NCBI RefSeq assembly: GCF_041770905.1
Contig: NZ_JBEUWX010000002.1
Span: 496,001 to 560,000, forward strand
Direction of reading: 5' to 3'
Length of the DNA: 64,000 nt
Origin: Propionivibrio hellwigii
Lineage (GTDB): Bacteria > Pseudomonadota > Gammaproteobacteria > Burkholderiales > Rhodocyclaceae
This document shows, in pieces, positions 18,058 to 26,464 of the stretch. A program made the position numbers and the translations under genes. Under the pieces are notes generated by a model. That model was not told where the DNA came from and ran no database searches. It worked only from the letters and a program-made list of their open reading frames with translations. Positions within the stretch are counted from its first letter, which is position 1; each line of letters starts with the position of its first letter.

Positions 18058-18557
18058 TATGACAGACTCCAGAAATTCGCCTGATCAGTATAATAATTTG
18101 CCCCAGGTTCATTAAAGTAGCAATGGTCATAACAGGTACTACCATTGAATAACGTTGCATGGCCTTCAGCTTCCTGCCAACCGGCCACTTCAAAAATAAT
18201 TATTCCTTTTTTTCCAGCAAGAGTACCACCACCAGATGGCGGGTACTTGACAATCTCAGCATCCCCCCATCGTTGCTTAAGAAAAGTGATCAGGTTTATG
18301 ACACGATAAAAGTACCAGCGCTTATCTGCGCCAGATACAGTTTGTCCTGATATATAGGGAATGTGCATGCCTGCCTGATTTAGGATATAACTTAGGCGTA
18401 CTGCACATGTATTTTTTCAACGTCGTGTGGGATCCGGACTATTAATATTTAACGCGACCTTGCCTCCGATCACCTCTACTACTTTATTAGTTGGATTTAC
18501 AGGGTCATAAATTTGCTTAGAAGCCGCCCAAGCGGCAATAAATAACGGCCGACTCAT
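18057..18557 (-). pseudogene. tae4: Tae4-like type VI secretion amidase effector with one in-frame TGA
   Basis: One frame of 166 codons begins at ATG 18557 (MSRPLFIAAWAASKQIY) and ends at TAA 18059. Codon 47 (TGA, 18419-18417) is the only interruption. Right after it comes NTCAVRLSYILNQAG with the expected catalytic Cys (about residue 51). Further on, EAEGHATLFNGSTCYDHC holds the catalytic His (about residue 133) and the Cys pair seen in Tae4. Tae4 enzymes cut D-Glu-mDAP peptide bonds in competitors' peptidoglycan. TGA could come from TGG by one change. A shorter product from the ATG at 18368 would lack the catalytic Cys. Confidence 0.8.
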
Positions 18558-18898
18558 TGCTATCCTTACTTTTAAGAGTTAGAAAAAATCGGGATAACGC
18601 AGCTCCCGATGATTATCCTGCATTATATGCACCATCTCACATGAGTATCTTTTCCTGTCACAACTTATTTAGATAATAGGTAATCAAGAGTTTGGTTTCA
18701 ATATCTGTTTTCGAGAATCGCACGGAGTTCGGCATACCGCTGTCCCAGGTCAGCTTACTGCAATCCCTGGTGAGCGTAGTAATGAAACACACATCATCAA
18801 ACGCAGCTTCAGAGGCTACGCAAAAATGACGAATAAAGTCGAAAAATCAATTGTACCGTTGCAACTGTTGGTACTGCAGCAGGAAGGAGTGTAAGCGC
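18558..18898. other. Intergenic gap upstream of the GlpD-like operon
   Basis: 341 bp between the tae4-like start (minus) and the GlpD-like start (plus). The half next to tae4 is AT-rich and should contain both divergent promoters. A stretch around 18710-18890 stays open in one plus frame (TAVPGQLTAIPGERSNETHI...), but I recognise no family in it. No repeat units are seen. Confidence 0.4.
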
Positions 18899-20434
18899 AT
18901 GACACGTCAGCAACAGTGGGAACGACTTCAGGAAGAAGCTGATTTCGATGTCGCCATTCTTGGCGGCGGTGTCAATGGCGCTTGCCTGTATGACACGCTT
19001 TGCCGCCATCGTTATAAGGTTCTGCTGATTGAACGCGGCGATTTTGCTTCCGGATCGAGCCAGTCCTCGGGGATGATGGTCTGGGGCGGTCTGCTTTACC
19101 TGAAAAATTTTGATTTCTCCACGGTTTTGCAGCTCTCCCACGACCGCGACCGGATGATTGCCCAGAAAGCAAGCTGGATGAAGCCGACCATGATGCGTCT
19201 CATTTCCTCGGCCAAAGATCGGCGTGCTGCGTGGTGGCTGTATTCCGGGCTATGGTTTTACTGGCTGATGGGTGTAGGCTGTCGACACAAGCCGTACATT
19301 GAGGCAGCTTTTCCCGAAATGGCGATGCTTCGTCCTGGTGTGGCGCAAAAATCGCTGTGTTATGAGGAGGCTTTCCTCAATGAATCGGATGCACGCTTCG
19401 TTTTTCGCTGGATTGCCGCGCAACGTACCCCCGGCCAGATTGCCCTCAATTATTGCTACGCTCATGGAAGCTATGCGACCAAAGAAAAACGGTGGCACCT
19501 GGAACTGACCGATGCTTTGTCGGGCAGCACACATAAAATCCGGGCGGCAATGGTCGTCAACTGCGCCGGGGTCTGGACAGATCGGGTTAACGCCGAGTTC
19601 GGCATCGACTCCCCTTTCCGTCACGTTTTGAGTAAAGGCGTGTATCTGGGGCTTCCCCGCTCCGGAGAACATCATTCTTCCCTGTTTTTCGAGCTTAACG
19701 ATCAGGATGATGTCATTACGCATGTGCCGTGGGGGCCAATTGCCCTGTGGGGGCCGACCGAAACGCCCGTACAGGGCATTGAGGAAGGCTTTTCCACAAC
19801 CCGCGAAGACATCGACTTTCTCTTGGAACAATACGCCTTGCGTTACCGTGAACCGATCGGCGCCGACGATGTTGTCTCGGTGCGCTGCGGCATACGGCCT
19901 TTAGTGGTGGATAAATCGTACACGCTGGATTGCTATCCGCTGGATTTATCGCGTCGGCAAGAAATCGTCCAGCATCATGACAAGCCTTGGATTTCCTGTT
20001 ATGGCGGAAAACTCACCGGTTGCATGCATATGGCAGAAATGGCGCTGCAGCGCATCAAACGCTCGGTTGCGCCGACGGGGGAAGCCGGCAACGGTGTTCC
20101 GGACGGAGAGATGCATGTCCGGAAAACCCGCTTCCCGTGCATTGATCAGCCGGTTGTTTCACCAGCCTGGAGTGTTGAACATGAACAATGTTGCACCTTG
20201 GAGGACTACTTGCGGCGCAGAACCAATATCGCGCAGTGGACGGCGTGCGGCGGTCTGGGCAAAAATGATGCGTATGCCAGGACACTCAGAGACATCGCGC
20301 TCGAAATTGCCGGCGGCGAGGCTCAACGCGCTGCACGGCTATTTGACGATTACCGCAAAAAGATGATGAATAGTCTGTCCCCCTTGTTCACCGAATCAAA
20401 ACTCCCTGAGACTGTATCGAGGCACATCCCATGA
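18899..20434 (+). CDS. FAD-dependent oxidoreductase, glycerol-3-phosphate dehydrogenase (GlpD)-like
   Basis: 511 residues from ATG 18899 with AGGAAGGAG upstream. The N-terminal dinucleotide fold is VAILGGGVNGACLYDTL near residues 19-35, followed by LLIERGDFASGSSQSSGMMVWGGLLYL, the typical GlpD pattern (normally S-x-SS-x-LIHGGLRYL, here MVWGGLLYL). Later motifs are VVNCAGVWTDRVNAEFG, VPWGPIALWGPTET and CGIRPLVVDKS, then WISCYGGKLTGCMHMAEMA. It is somewhat divergent from classical GlpD in the HGG region. The stop overlaps the aminotransferase start by 4 bp. The substrate is probably a polyol phosphate or related alcohol, but this is inference. Confidence 0.75.
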   Translation: MTRQQQWERLQEEADFDVAILGGGVNGACLYDTLCRHRYKVLLIERGDFASGSSQSSGMMVWGGLLYLKNFDFSTVLQLSHDRDRMIAQKASWMKPTMMRLISSAKDRRAAWWLYSGLWFYWLMGVGCRHKPYIEAAFPEMAMLRPGVAQKSLCYEEAFLNESDARFVFRWIAAQRTPGQIALNYCYAHGSYATKEKRWHLELTDALSGSTHKIRAAMVVNCAGVWTDRVNAEFGIDSPFRHVLSKGVYLGLPRSGEHHSSLFFELNDQDDVITHVPWGPIALWGPTETPVQGIEEGFSTTREDIDFLLEQYALRYREPIGADDVVSVRCGIRPLVVDKSYTLDCYPLDLSRRQEIVQHHDKPWISCYGGKLTGCMHMAEMALQRIKRSVAPTGEAGNGVPDGEMHVRKTRFPCIDQPVVSPAWSVEHEQCCTLEDYLRRRTNIAQWTACGGLGKNDAYARTLRDIALEIAGGEAQRAARLFDDYRKKMMNSLSPLFTESKLPETVSRHIP

Positions 20435-21708
20435 ACCATCTAACCAACGCCCCGACTGCCGAGCGACCGGCCATTCTTGGCGGCAATCCGGCCGTCACAC
20501 TGGATCAGGAGGCCGCCAACCGCTGGCCCGTCCTGACGACGGACGATGAGCGGGCGGTCATCCAAATCCTGCGTGATGGCGACATTTCAACTCATTCCGT
20601 GATTCGTCAACTGGAACAGGATTACCGAGAATTTTCGGGTCTGCCCTATGCGCTTGCACACTGTAACGGCACGTCGGCGCTGATGGCCGCCTTCTGGGCG
20701 ATCGGCCTTCAGCCAGGAGATGAAGTGTTGGTGCCTTCGGCCACTTTTTGGGCATCCGTTCTCCCGCTGGTCTGGCTAGGCGCCGTGCCGGTTTTTTGCG
20801 AAAGCGAACCCGAGCGGCTCGGTCTCGATCCGGTCGATATGGAAAAAAGGATCACCGCGTGCACCAAGGCCATCGTTGTCGTGCATTTGTGGGGTATGCC
20901 GTCAAAAATGACAGAAATCAAAGCCCTGGCGCAGAAATATCGCCTCAAAATCATCGAAGACGCATCGCACGCACAAGGCGCCTCATGGCGGGGCCAGGCG
21001 TGCGGCACCCTGGGCGATATTGCCGTGTTTAGCCTGCAAGGCGGCAAACTGGCGCCCGCTGGCGAAGGCGGCATGCTGTTGTGCAAGGATGGGGATTATT
21101 GGGAGCGTGCGGTCTGCTTTGGCGATATTACCCGCATCATCGAACTGGAAACGCCCGCGCGCCGCTTTGCCGCCACCAGCTTCGGCATCAAGACGCGAAT
21201 TGCGCCTGTCTCCGCCGCCATCGCCCGCACCCAACTGGCCAGGCTTGCCGAAAACAATCAACTTCGCAACAGCAATCTGCAATACCTCTCAGCCGGGCTG
21301 GAAGCCTTGGGCATTCATACCTTTCTCCCCCCGCCCCATGTCGAACGGGTCTATTTTGAATATTTGGTCAGGCCCGATTTCGCTTCGATTGGCTTGTCGA
21401 AACAATCTTTCATCAAAGCGCTACAGGCGGAAGGCTGCCTGGCTGCCCTACCCCGCTACCCGCTGCTGCATCAGCAGCCCTTCTTCACTGAAGGGGCATT
21501 CATGGCAGTCATGCGTCCCCAGGGCGGACAAACACCGGATTATTCGTCGGTGTCACTTCCCGTCACCGAGGCCGCCAACGATAGCATGATGAAACTCCCT
21601 TCTTTTCCCTGGGCTTCACGTGAATTGCTGGATCAGTATCTAACGGCATTCGAGAAAGTGATTCGGCACGCTGACAAAATCGCCCGGCACTTCGACGAAA
21701 AAAGATGA
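20431..21708 (+). CDS. DegT/DnrJ/EryC1-family PLP-dependent aminotransferase
   Basis: 425 residues. AILGGNPAVT opens the protein, as in many of this family. Typical motifs are LAHCNGTSALMAAFWAIGLQPGDEVLVPSATFWAS, VVVHLWGMPSKM and IIEDASHAQGASWRGQACGTLGDIAVFSLQGGK. The last Lys (about 206) should bind PLP and is followed by LAPAGEGGMLL. Relatives aminate keto-sugars or similar alicyclic ketones. The coupling to a GlpD-like oxidoreductase upstream suggests an oxidise-then-aminate sequence, which is inference. It overlaps the downstream gene by 4 bp. Confidence 0.85.
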   Translation: MNHLTNAPTAERPAILGGNPAVTLDQEAANRWPVLTTDDERAVIQILRDGDISTHSVIRQLEQDYREFSGLPYALAHCNGTSALMAAFWAIGLQPGDEVLVPSATFWASVLPLVWLGAVPVFCESEPERLGLDPVDMEKRITACTKAIVVVHLWGMPSKMTEIKALAQKYRLKIIEDASHAQGASWRGQACGTLGDIAVFSLQGGKLAPAGEGGMLLCKDGDYWERAVCFGDITRIIELETPARRFAATSFGIKTRIAPVSAAIARTQLARLAENNQLRNSNLQYLSAGLEALGIHTFLPPPHVERVYFEYLVRPDFASIGLSKQSFIKALQAEGCLAALPRYPLLHQQPFFTEGAFMAVMRPQGGQTPDYSSVSLPVTEAANDSMMKLPSFPWASRELLDQYLTAFEKVIRHADKIARHFDEKR

Positions 21709-22085
21709 TCCGGCCAAAAGGGCGTGCGCTGTACCCCTTTCTGAATGTCGTCTTTCATGGGGTGCACATTTCGATCATCCTTTTCGCCCTGCTTGGCTGG
21801 GCGCTGCCCTCGCTGCGACAACTGCATCTTGCCCTGCTCGGACTGACCCTGGGTTCATGGTTTATTCTTGGGCAATGGCTGGGAATCGGTTATTGCCCCA
21901 TTTCGGATATGCACTGGAAGCTTAAGGAATCCTTCGGTGAAGGACGCCCCGAAGGAACGTACATCCACTACGTACTGCAGAAACTAACCGGCAAAACACT
22001 GAGTTCTCCGCGCGTAGACAAAATGACTACGCGGGTAACGCTGTCGCTTGCGGCCTTATCGCTCACACTGTGGCTGCTGGGGTAA
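21705..22085 (+). CDS. DUF2784-like membrane protein
   Basis: 126 residues, predicted to have three or four membrane segments (HISIILFALLGWALP, LHLALLGLTLGSWFILGQWLG, TLSLAALSLTLWLLG). The central GYCPISDMHWKLKESFG and GTYIHYVLQKL resemble the CPLT-x-LE-x-x-LR pattern of DUF2784 proteins. It is the third gene of the operon with 4-bp overlap. Function unknown. It may anchor the pathway to the inner membrane. Confidence 0.6.
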   Translation: MIRPKGRALYPFLNVVFHGVHISIILFALLGWALPSLRQLHLALLGLTLGSWFILGQWLGIGYCPISDMHWKLKESFGEGRPEGTYIHYVLQKLTGKTLSSPRVDKMTTRVTLSLAALSLTLWLLG

Positions 22086-22107
22086 CGGATAAATAGCTTG
22101 TGGACAC

Positions 22108-22226
22108 CGCCTCTGAAACCCGCGTGGATAAAGGGTTTCCGGACAGGTGCCTGGAGATGCCCGATTGACGCGGACTTCAGGGCACCCTCCCCGGAGATGC
22201 CCTAAATACGCGGGCTGGCGAGGTGC
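22108..22226. repeat. Hairpin-repeat array B (3 units)
   Basis: Three units of about 35-41 bp: one from CCTCTGAAACCCGCGTGG, the next from CCTGGAGATGCCCGATTG, the last from CCCGGAGATGCCCTAAAT. They match the unit of the 11.0-kb array. The array begins about 23 bp after the stop of the DUF2784-like gene and ends about 19 bp before the stop of the convergent ClC gene. Confidence 0.8.
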
Positions 22227-22244
22227 GGTGACATTGGCAAAGTG

Positions 22245-23741
22245 TCAGGCTTGGCGCTGGCGGTCAATCATCTGGTTGGCAAGACTCAGATAAAGCGGCG
22301 GTGAAATGAAGCGGGAAACAGTCGAAGCGATCAGGGCGGCGGCCATCAGTTCGAACACGATGGGGTAACCCTCGACCATTTCCATGACGATGATGAAGGC
22401 GGTGATCGGCGCCCGCGTGGCGGCGGAAAGAAAGCCGACCATGCAGAGAACGATGAGGGCGCTGGGCAGCACGGCGCCGATTAGCGTGCCAGAAAACAGC
22501 GCGCTGATGTTCTGCCCCAGTCCCGCGCCGATAGCCAGCGACGGAGCGAAAATGCCGCCGGGCAGGCCGGAAAGATAGGCGGAAACGGTAGCAACGAACT
22601 TGGCCAGACCAAAGAACCATGGGATATCGCTGTGGCCGCCAAGGATCGCACGGGTTTCGGTATAGCCGCTGCCCCAGGTCAGCCCGCCGCAGACCCAGCC
22701 GAGCGTAGCGATGAACAGGCCGATCAGCGCGGCAAAAACGTAGGGATGTTCGGCACGCAGCCGGGCGAACGGCCCGCGCCAGCCGGCGCCCCCGAGCACC
22801 AGCATACGGGCGAACAGACCGCCGGCCACGCCGCTGACGACGGCACAGACCAGCACGGCGAGCAGCAGTCCGCCATCCGCCAGATAAACGTGTCCGTAAT
22901 AGGCGTGATCGCCGAGCAAACTTTTGGCGAGCATTCCGGCAAGCGCAATGGCGGCAATCAGAACGCCGGACATGCGCGATTCGACATTGCGGAATAATTC
23001 TTCCAGCGCAAAAGCAATGCCGGCCAACGGCGTATTGAAGGCCGCAGCAATGCCCGCCGCGCCGCCCGCCACGAGCAGATGGTGGCGCTGGATGCGCAGC
23101 GTCGCCGGCAAAAAGCGTTCGGCGGCCGCCATCAGGCAGGCGCCCACCTGCACGGTCGGCCCTTCGCGCCCAAAGGAAAAGCCCGCGCCTACCGCAGCAA
23201 CACCAATGAGCACCTTGCCGAAAGCGATGCGCAGCGAGACCAGTGGCCTCCAGACATTAACGACAGCGTACGGCCGACGCAGTTCGGCGATGACTTGTGG
23301 AATCCCCGAACCTTCCGCCCCCTGAAACCAGCGCCGCGTCACCCAGAGCAGCCCCGCGCCGGCCAGCGGCGAGATCAGGAATGGGGCCCACGGATAGCGG
23401 CGGGTTAATTCGATGAAAAGATGGGCGGCTTTATCGGTCAGCAGGGCAAAGCCAACGGCCGCCAGACCGACGGCCAGCGAAGCCAGCCAGAATGCGCTGC
23501 GCCCCAGCCAGACACGCGACTGCGCCAGCAGATACGGCCAGCGCCGGCGCAGATCAGCCTGAATCAGCGCCACGTACCGCGCCAAAGGCGTCGCCCGCAT
23601 CACTTGGGCATCCGGGTCGAACGAGGCGGTATTTTCTGCATCGGAATTGCCCGTCTCGGCAGTTTCCGCCTCGGCGCGCATGGCGTCCGCACGATCCGCG
23701 CCCCTGTCCGGATCTTGGCTTTTACGCCCGTCGGCATTCAT
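22245..23741 (-). CDS. ClC-family chloride channel/antiporter
   Basis: 498 residues. A charged N-terminal tail of about 75 residues precedes the membrane domain. All three ion-coordinating motifs are recognisable: GSGIPQV near 143, GREGPTVQ near 190 and GGIFAPSLAIGAGLG near 400. The Glu of GREGP is the gating glutamate. There are about 10-12 membrane helices and no C-terminal CBS domains. It may help balance charge during acid stress. Its stop lies against array B and its start is 30 bp from the L,D-transpeptidase stop. Confidence 0.9.
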   Translation of the reverse strand: MNADGRKSQDPDRGADRADAMRAEAETAETGNSDAENTASFDPDAQVMRATPLARYVALIQADLRRRWPYLLAQSRVWLGRSAFWLASLAVGLAAVGFALLTDKAAHLFIELTRRYPWAPFLISPLAGAGLLWVTRRWFQGAEGSGIPQVIAELRRPYAVVNVWRPLVSLRIAFGKVLIGVAAVGAGFSFGREGPTVQVGACLMAAAERFLPATLRIQRHHLLVAGGAAGIAAAFNTPLAGIAFALEELFRNVESRMSGVLIAAIALAGMLAKSLLGDHAYYGHVYLADGGLLLAVLVCAVVSGVAGGLFARMLVLGGAGWRGPFARLRAEHPYVFAALIGLFIATLGWVCGGLTWGSGYTETRAILGGHSDIPWFFGLAKFVATVSAYLSGLPGGIFAPSLAIGAGLGQNISALFSGTLIGAVLPSALIVLCMVGFLSAATRAPITAFIIVMEMVEGYPIVFELMAAALIASTVSRFISPPLYLSLANQMIDRQRQA

Positions 23742-23771
23742 AAAGCGCTTTCATTTCCGGCCAACGCCTCC

Positions 23772-24278
23772 CTATTTTTCCGCACCAGGAAAAATTTCAC
23801 CTTCGATGATGTCGACCGGCGTATATATCGGCGTCAGTGCAAAAAGTTCGAGCAGATCGGCATTATGCATGCGGATGCAGCCGTGCGAACCGGGCGTTCC
23901 CATTCGGGCTTGTGGCGGGGCGCCGTGAATGTAGATGTAACGGCGCATGGTATCGACCTCGCCAAGCCGGTTAAATCCGGGTTCGCAGCCGGATAGCCAG
24001 AGGATGCGCGTCAGAATCCAGTCACGCCCCGGATGGGCGGCGCCCAGTTCGGGCGTATAAATTTCCCCGGTCGGGCGACGACCGACGAAGACCGCATTCT
24101 CCGGCTGCCCGCTGCCAATCTTGGCGCGGATGATATGCCGGCCGCGCGGCGTGCAATAACTGCCCTGCCGCTCACCCGCACCGCGCAGGGCGGTCGATAC
24201 CGGCCATTTTCGGATTGCTCTTCCAGCCTCGTCGAACAGCGTGAGATGTTGCTCCGCCAGAGAGACGAGGATTCTCAT
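23772..24278 (-). CDS. L,D-transpeptidase (YkuD domain)
   Basis: 168 residues, essentially a bare YkuD domain. Catalytic motif HGAPPQARMG then SHGCIRMHNADLLELF, with His132 and Cys134 in the expected H-x14-17-[S/T]HGC-x-R arrangement. There is no signal peptide: the protein starts MRILVSLAEQHLTLFDEAG, as in other short proteobacterial members, so export is unclear. It would form 3-3 crosslinks or attach proteins to peptidoglycan. It overlaps the tadA stop by 4 bp. Confidence 0.85.
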   Translation of the reverse strand: MRILVSLAEQHLTLFDEAGRAIRKWPVSTALRGAGERQGSYCTPRGRHIIRAKIGSGQPENAVFVGRRPTGEIYTPELGAAHPGRDWILTRILWLSGCEPGFNRLGEVDTMRRYIYIHGAPPQARMGTPGSHGCIRMHNADLLELFALTPIYTPVDIIEGEIFPGAEK

Positions 24279-24826
24279 AGCTCGATTTCCTCGATTCCAT
24301 CGGCATCCTCGATTTCTTCAATGCCCTGAAGCATGGCGTTGAGTGCGCTGGCAAGCGTTTCACCCTGATGGTCGGTATGACGGCGCATGGCGAAAAAATC
24401 GGAAAGCAGGCGGCCACATTCCTCTGCCAGCACGCCCCCCGTGATTTCGGTATGGTGATTGAGCCGATCGACGGCAAACAGGTCAATCGCACTGCCGTGT
24501 ACGCCGCCCTTGGGATCGCGTGCGCCATAAACGACGCGGGCAAGGCGGGCATGGAAGATCGCGCCCGCACACATGGCGCAGGGTTCGAGCGTGACGAAAA
24601 GCTGGCAACCGGGCAAACGGTAATTGCCCAGATGGCGTGCGGCATCGCGCAAGGCAATGATTTCGGCATGGGCAGTCGGATCATTCTCGCCGATGGGCAT
24701 GTTAAAACCGCGCCCGACGATCTGACCGTCGCACACGACCACGGCGCCCACCGGCACTTCACCCAGGCACTCGGCGGCACGCGCCTGGGAAATGGCTTCG
24801 CGCATAAAGAAATCGTCGTGCATCAT
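24275..24826 (-). CDS. tadA: tRNA-specific adenosine-34 deaminase
   Basis: About 183 residues from ATG 24826 (MMHDDFF). The frame opens further upstream. Zinc ligands are HAE at 53-55 and PCAMC at 82-86, with GEVPVGAVVV before them. It converts the wobble adenosine of tRNA-Arg to inosine. The C-terminal tail is acidic and repetitive (GIEEIEDADGIEEIEL). Coupled to the L,D-transpeptidase gene by a 4-bp overlap. Confidence 0.93.
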   Translation of the reverse strand: MMHDDFFMREAISQARAAECLGEVPVGAVVVCDGQIVGRGFNMPIGENDPTAHAEIIALRDAARHLGNYRLPGCQLFVTLEPCAMCAGAIFHARLARVVYGARDPKGGVHGSAIDLFAVDRLNHHTEITGGVLAEECGRLLSDFFAMRRHTDHQGETLASALNAMLQGIEEIEDADGIEEIEL

Positions 24827-25447
24827 CGAATTTTGTCTTGATGTTTTGGCAATACCGTGGAATTGAATCACCTCAGAAAGAATACTGTGCGGATATTCAG
24901 TTTCAATACGGTGTATCCGGTTTATCGTCGATCAATCGCAACTTTTCCTATGGCGGTCGTTAAGGCGGTTGCTATCGTTCTGCACTAGCATTGGCTCGCC
25001 CTATCGCCATTCGTCATCGCATCTGCCGTCTGTTAAAGCACGCCCCGCTTTCGACCCACCGCTTCGGGTGGGCCATTGATTTCACCGGCGCTATTTTAAC
25101 AGCGGGGATGTGCCATACAGCCCCCGCCTGTCCTTCGTTTCACGCCGCGCGCACCTTTTACGGCGCTTACGGACGTGATCCTTACGGCGCAGATGCGGTC
25201 AGTCAGAAGAGATGCAGCATCTTGTCAATAAACTTAATGTCCGCATGCTCAGTGTCCGCTGAATGCTTGCCCAGCTAAACACCAATGACTTGCTGTTGAC
25301 AGGTATGGCATGATGTTGATGAGTCGCACTGCCATCTTTCAGACTCATCTCGGCCAAGATCTGGAAATTCGTTGCGCCGAAAAATGTGCGGGGCGCGCCA
25401 AAAGAGCAATGAGAAACAAATAAACACAAACGAAACCTACTGATCGA
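24827..25447. other. Non-coding gap upstream of the metal ABC operon
   Basis: About 620 bp between divergent tadA and the small membrane ORF. It contains a GC hairpin, CCCACC-GCTTCG-GGTGGG at 25055-25072, without a T-run. Short open frames on both strands have no recognisable similarity and no ribosome site. A metal-responsive promoter for the downstream operon is expected near 25400, but I could not identify a convincing Zur palindrome. Confidence 0.4.
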
Positions 25448-25615
25448 ATGAACCCCAAGCGAATGGATGCAGACCCTCCCGCTCGCCCGTCCGCGCTGTC
25501 GCCTGACAGGCGCCTGCCTTATTCGGCGATCCGTACCAGCGCGGCAATGCGCCTGGTCTGGTGCGCCGGCGCACTGCTGATGCTCTGGTTATGTGTTTTC
25601 TGGGCACTGGATTGA
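25448..25615 (+). CDS. Small single-pass membrane protein upstream of the metal ABC transporter
   Basis: 55 codons from ATG 25448 to TGA 25613-25615. The N-terminal 30 residues are Pro/Arg-rich (MNPKRMDADPPARPSALSPD), then one hydrophobic helix RLVWCAGALLMLWLCVFWAL ends the protein. The stop lies 9 bp before the ATPase start, whose ribosome site (GAGGAG) overlaps it. The ribosome site of the small ORF itself is weak. It might be an accessory subunit or an untranslated leader. Homology not recognised. Confidence 0.4.
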   Translation: MNPKRMDADPPARPSALSPDRRLPYSAIRTSAAMRLVWCAGALLMLWLCVFWALD

Positions 25616-25624
25616 GGAGCGGCG

Positions 25625-26464
25625 ATGAGACCTGACTCAACGATTGCCCCGGCCGCGCCGCCTATTGTGCGTTTCGATAACCTGACGCTGGGCTATCAGC
25701 GGCATCCGGCGGTGCACCATCTGCACGGCGACATCGCCGCCGGCAGCCTGCTTGCTGTCATCGGCCCAAATGGCGCCGGCAAGTCGACGCTGCTCAAAGG
25801 CATCGTCGGCGATATTGCGCCGATGGAAGGGCGGGTAAGGTTACACGGCGTCGAACGCCGGAATATTGCTTATCTCACCCAGCAATCCGGCGTCGATACG
25901 GCTTTCCCCATCGTCGTCCATGATTTCGTCGCCTTGGGGCTATGGCACGAATTCGGCGCTTTCCGCGGCCTTAACCGAGCGGCGCAACGACGCATTGAAG
26001 CGGCCATTGCCGCCGTTGGGCTGGAGGGGCTGGAAAACCGGCCGATCGGACATCTTTCCGGCGGACAACTGCAACGCGCGCGTTTTGCCCGACTGACACT
26101 GCAAGATTCCCCGTTGGTGCTGCTCGACGAACCCTATAGCGGCATCGACGCCAGTTCCGCGCGCGATCTGGCGGCGTTGATTCAACGCTGGAACGCCGAG
26201 GGGCGCACCATCGTCAGCGTCCTGCACGATCTTGAACACGTGCGCCGCGATTATCCGCAAACCTTGCTGCTGGCGCGCGAGGCGGTCGCCTGGAGCGCGA
26301 CAGCCGAGGTTCTCAGCGAAGCCCATCTGGCGCGGGCACGCCGTTTGGCCGAAACGGCGAGTGAAACAGCCAGCCGCAGTGAAGCGGAAATTTGCCGTGC
26401 CAATGTTGTCGGCAGCGAACATTCGCCCCTGGAAAACCGGAGAAATGCGCATGAGCCTCGCTGA
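25625..26464 (+). CDS. znuC: Zinc/manganese-type ABC transporter ATP-binding protein (ZnuC-like)
   Basis: 279 residues. Walker A GPNGAGKST near residue 53, LTQQSGVD Q-loop, signature LSGGQLQRARFARL and Walker B LVLLDEPYSGID, then the H-loop VLHDLEHV. Preceded by GAGGAGCGGCG. The C-terminal 50 residues are a variable tail (ETASETASRSEAE). It overlaps the permease gene by 14 bp. Together with the permease and the His-rich binding protein it forms a metal importer. Zinc is likely, manganese possible. Confidence 0.85.
   Translation: MRPDSTIAPAAPPIVRFDNLTLGYQRHPAVHHLHGDIAAGSLLAVIGPNGAGKSTLLKGIVGDIAPMEGRVRLHGVERRNIAYLTQQSGVDTAFPIVVHDFVALGLWHEFGAFRGLNRAAQRRIEAAIAAVGLEGLENRPIGHLSGGQLQRARFARLTLQDSPLVLLDEPYSGIDASSARDLAALIQRWNAEGRTIVSVLHDLEHVRRDYPQTLLLAREAVAWSATAEVLSEAHLARARRLAETASETASRSEAEICRANVVGSEHSPLENRRNAHEPR

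Noticed and set aside
18417..18419. Selenocysteine codon in the Tae4-like gene
   Set aside because: The catalytic Cys is encoded as TGT four codons later, no selenocysteine insertion hairpin is apparent, and a TGG-to-TGA change is simpler.
24991..25278. Open frame of 95 codons in the gap before the metal ABC operon
   Set aside because: No ribosome site, amino-acid composition unlike real proteins and no recognisable motif.
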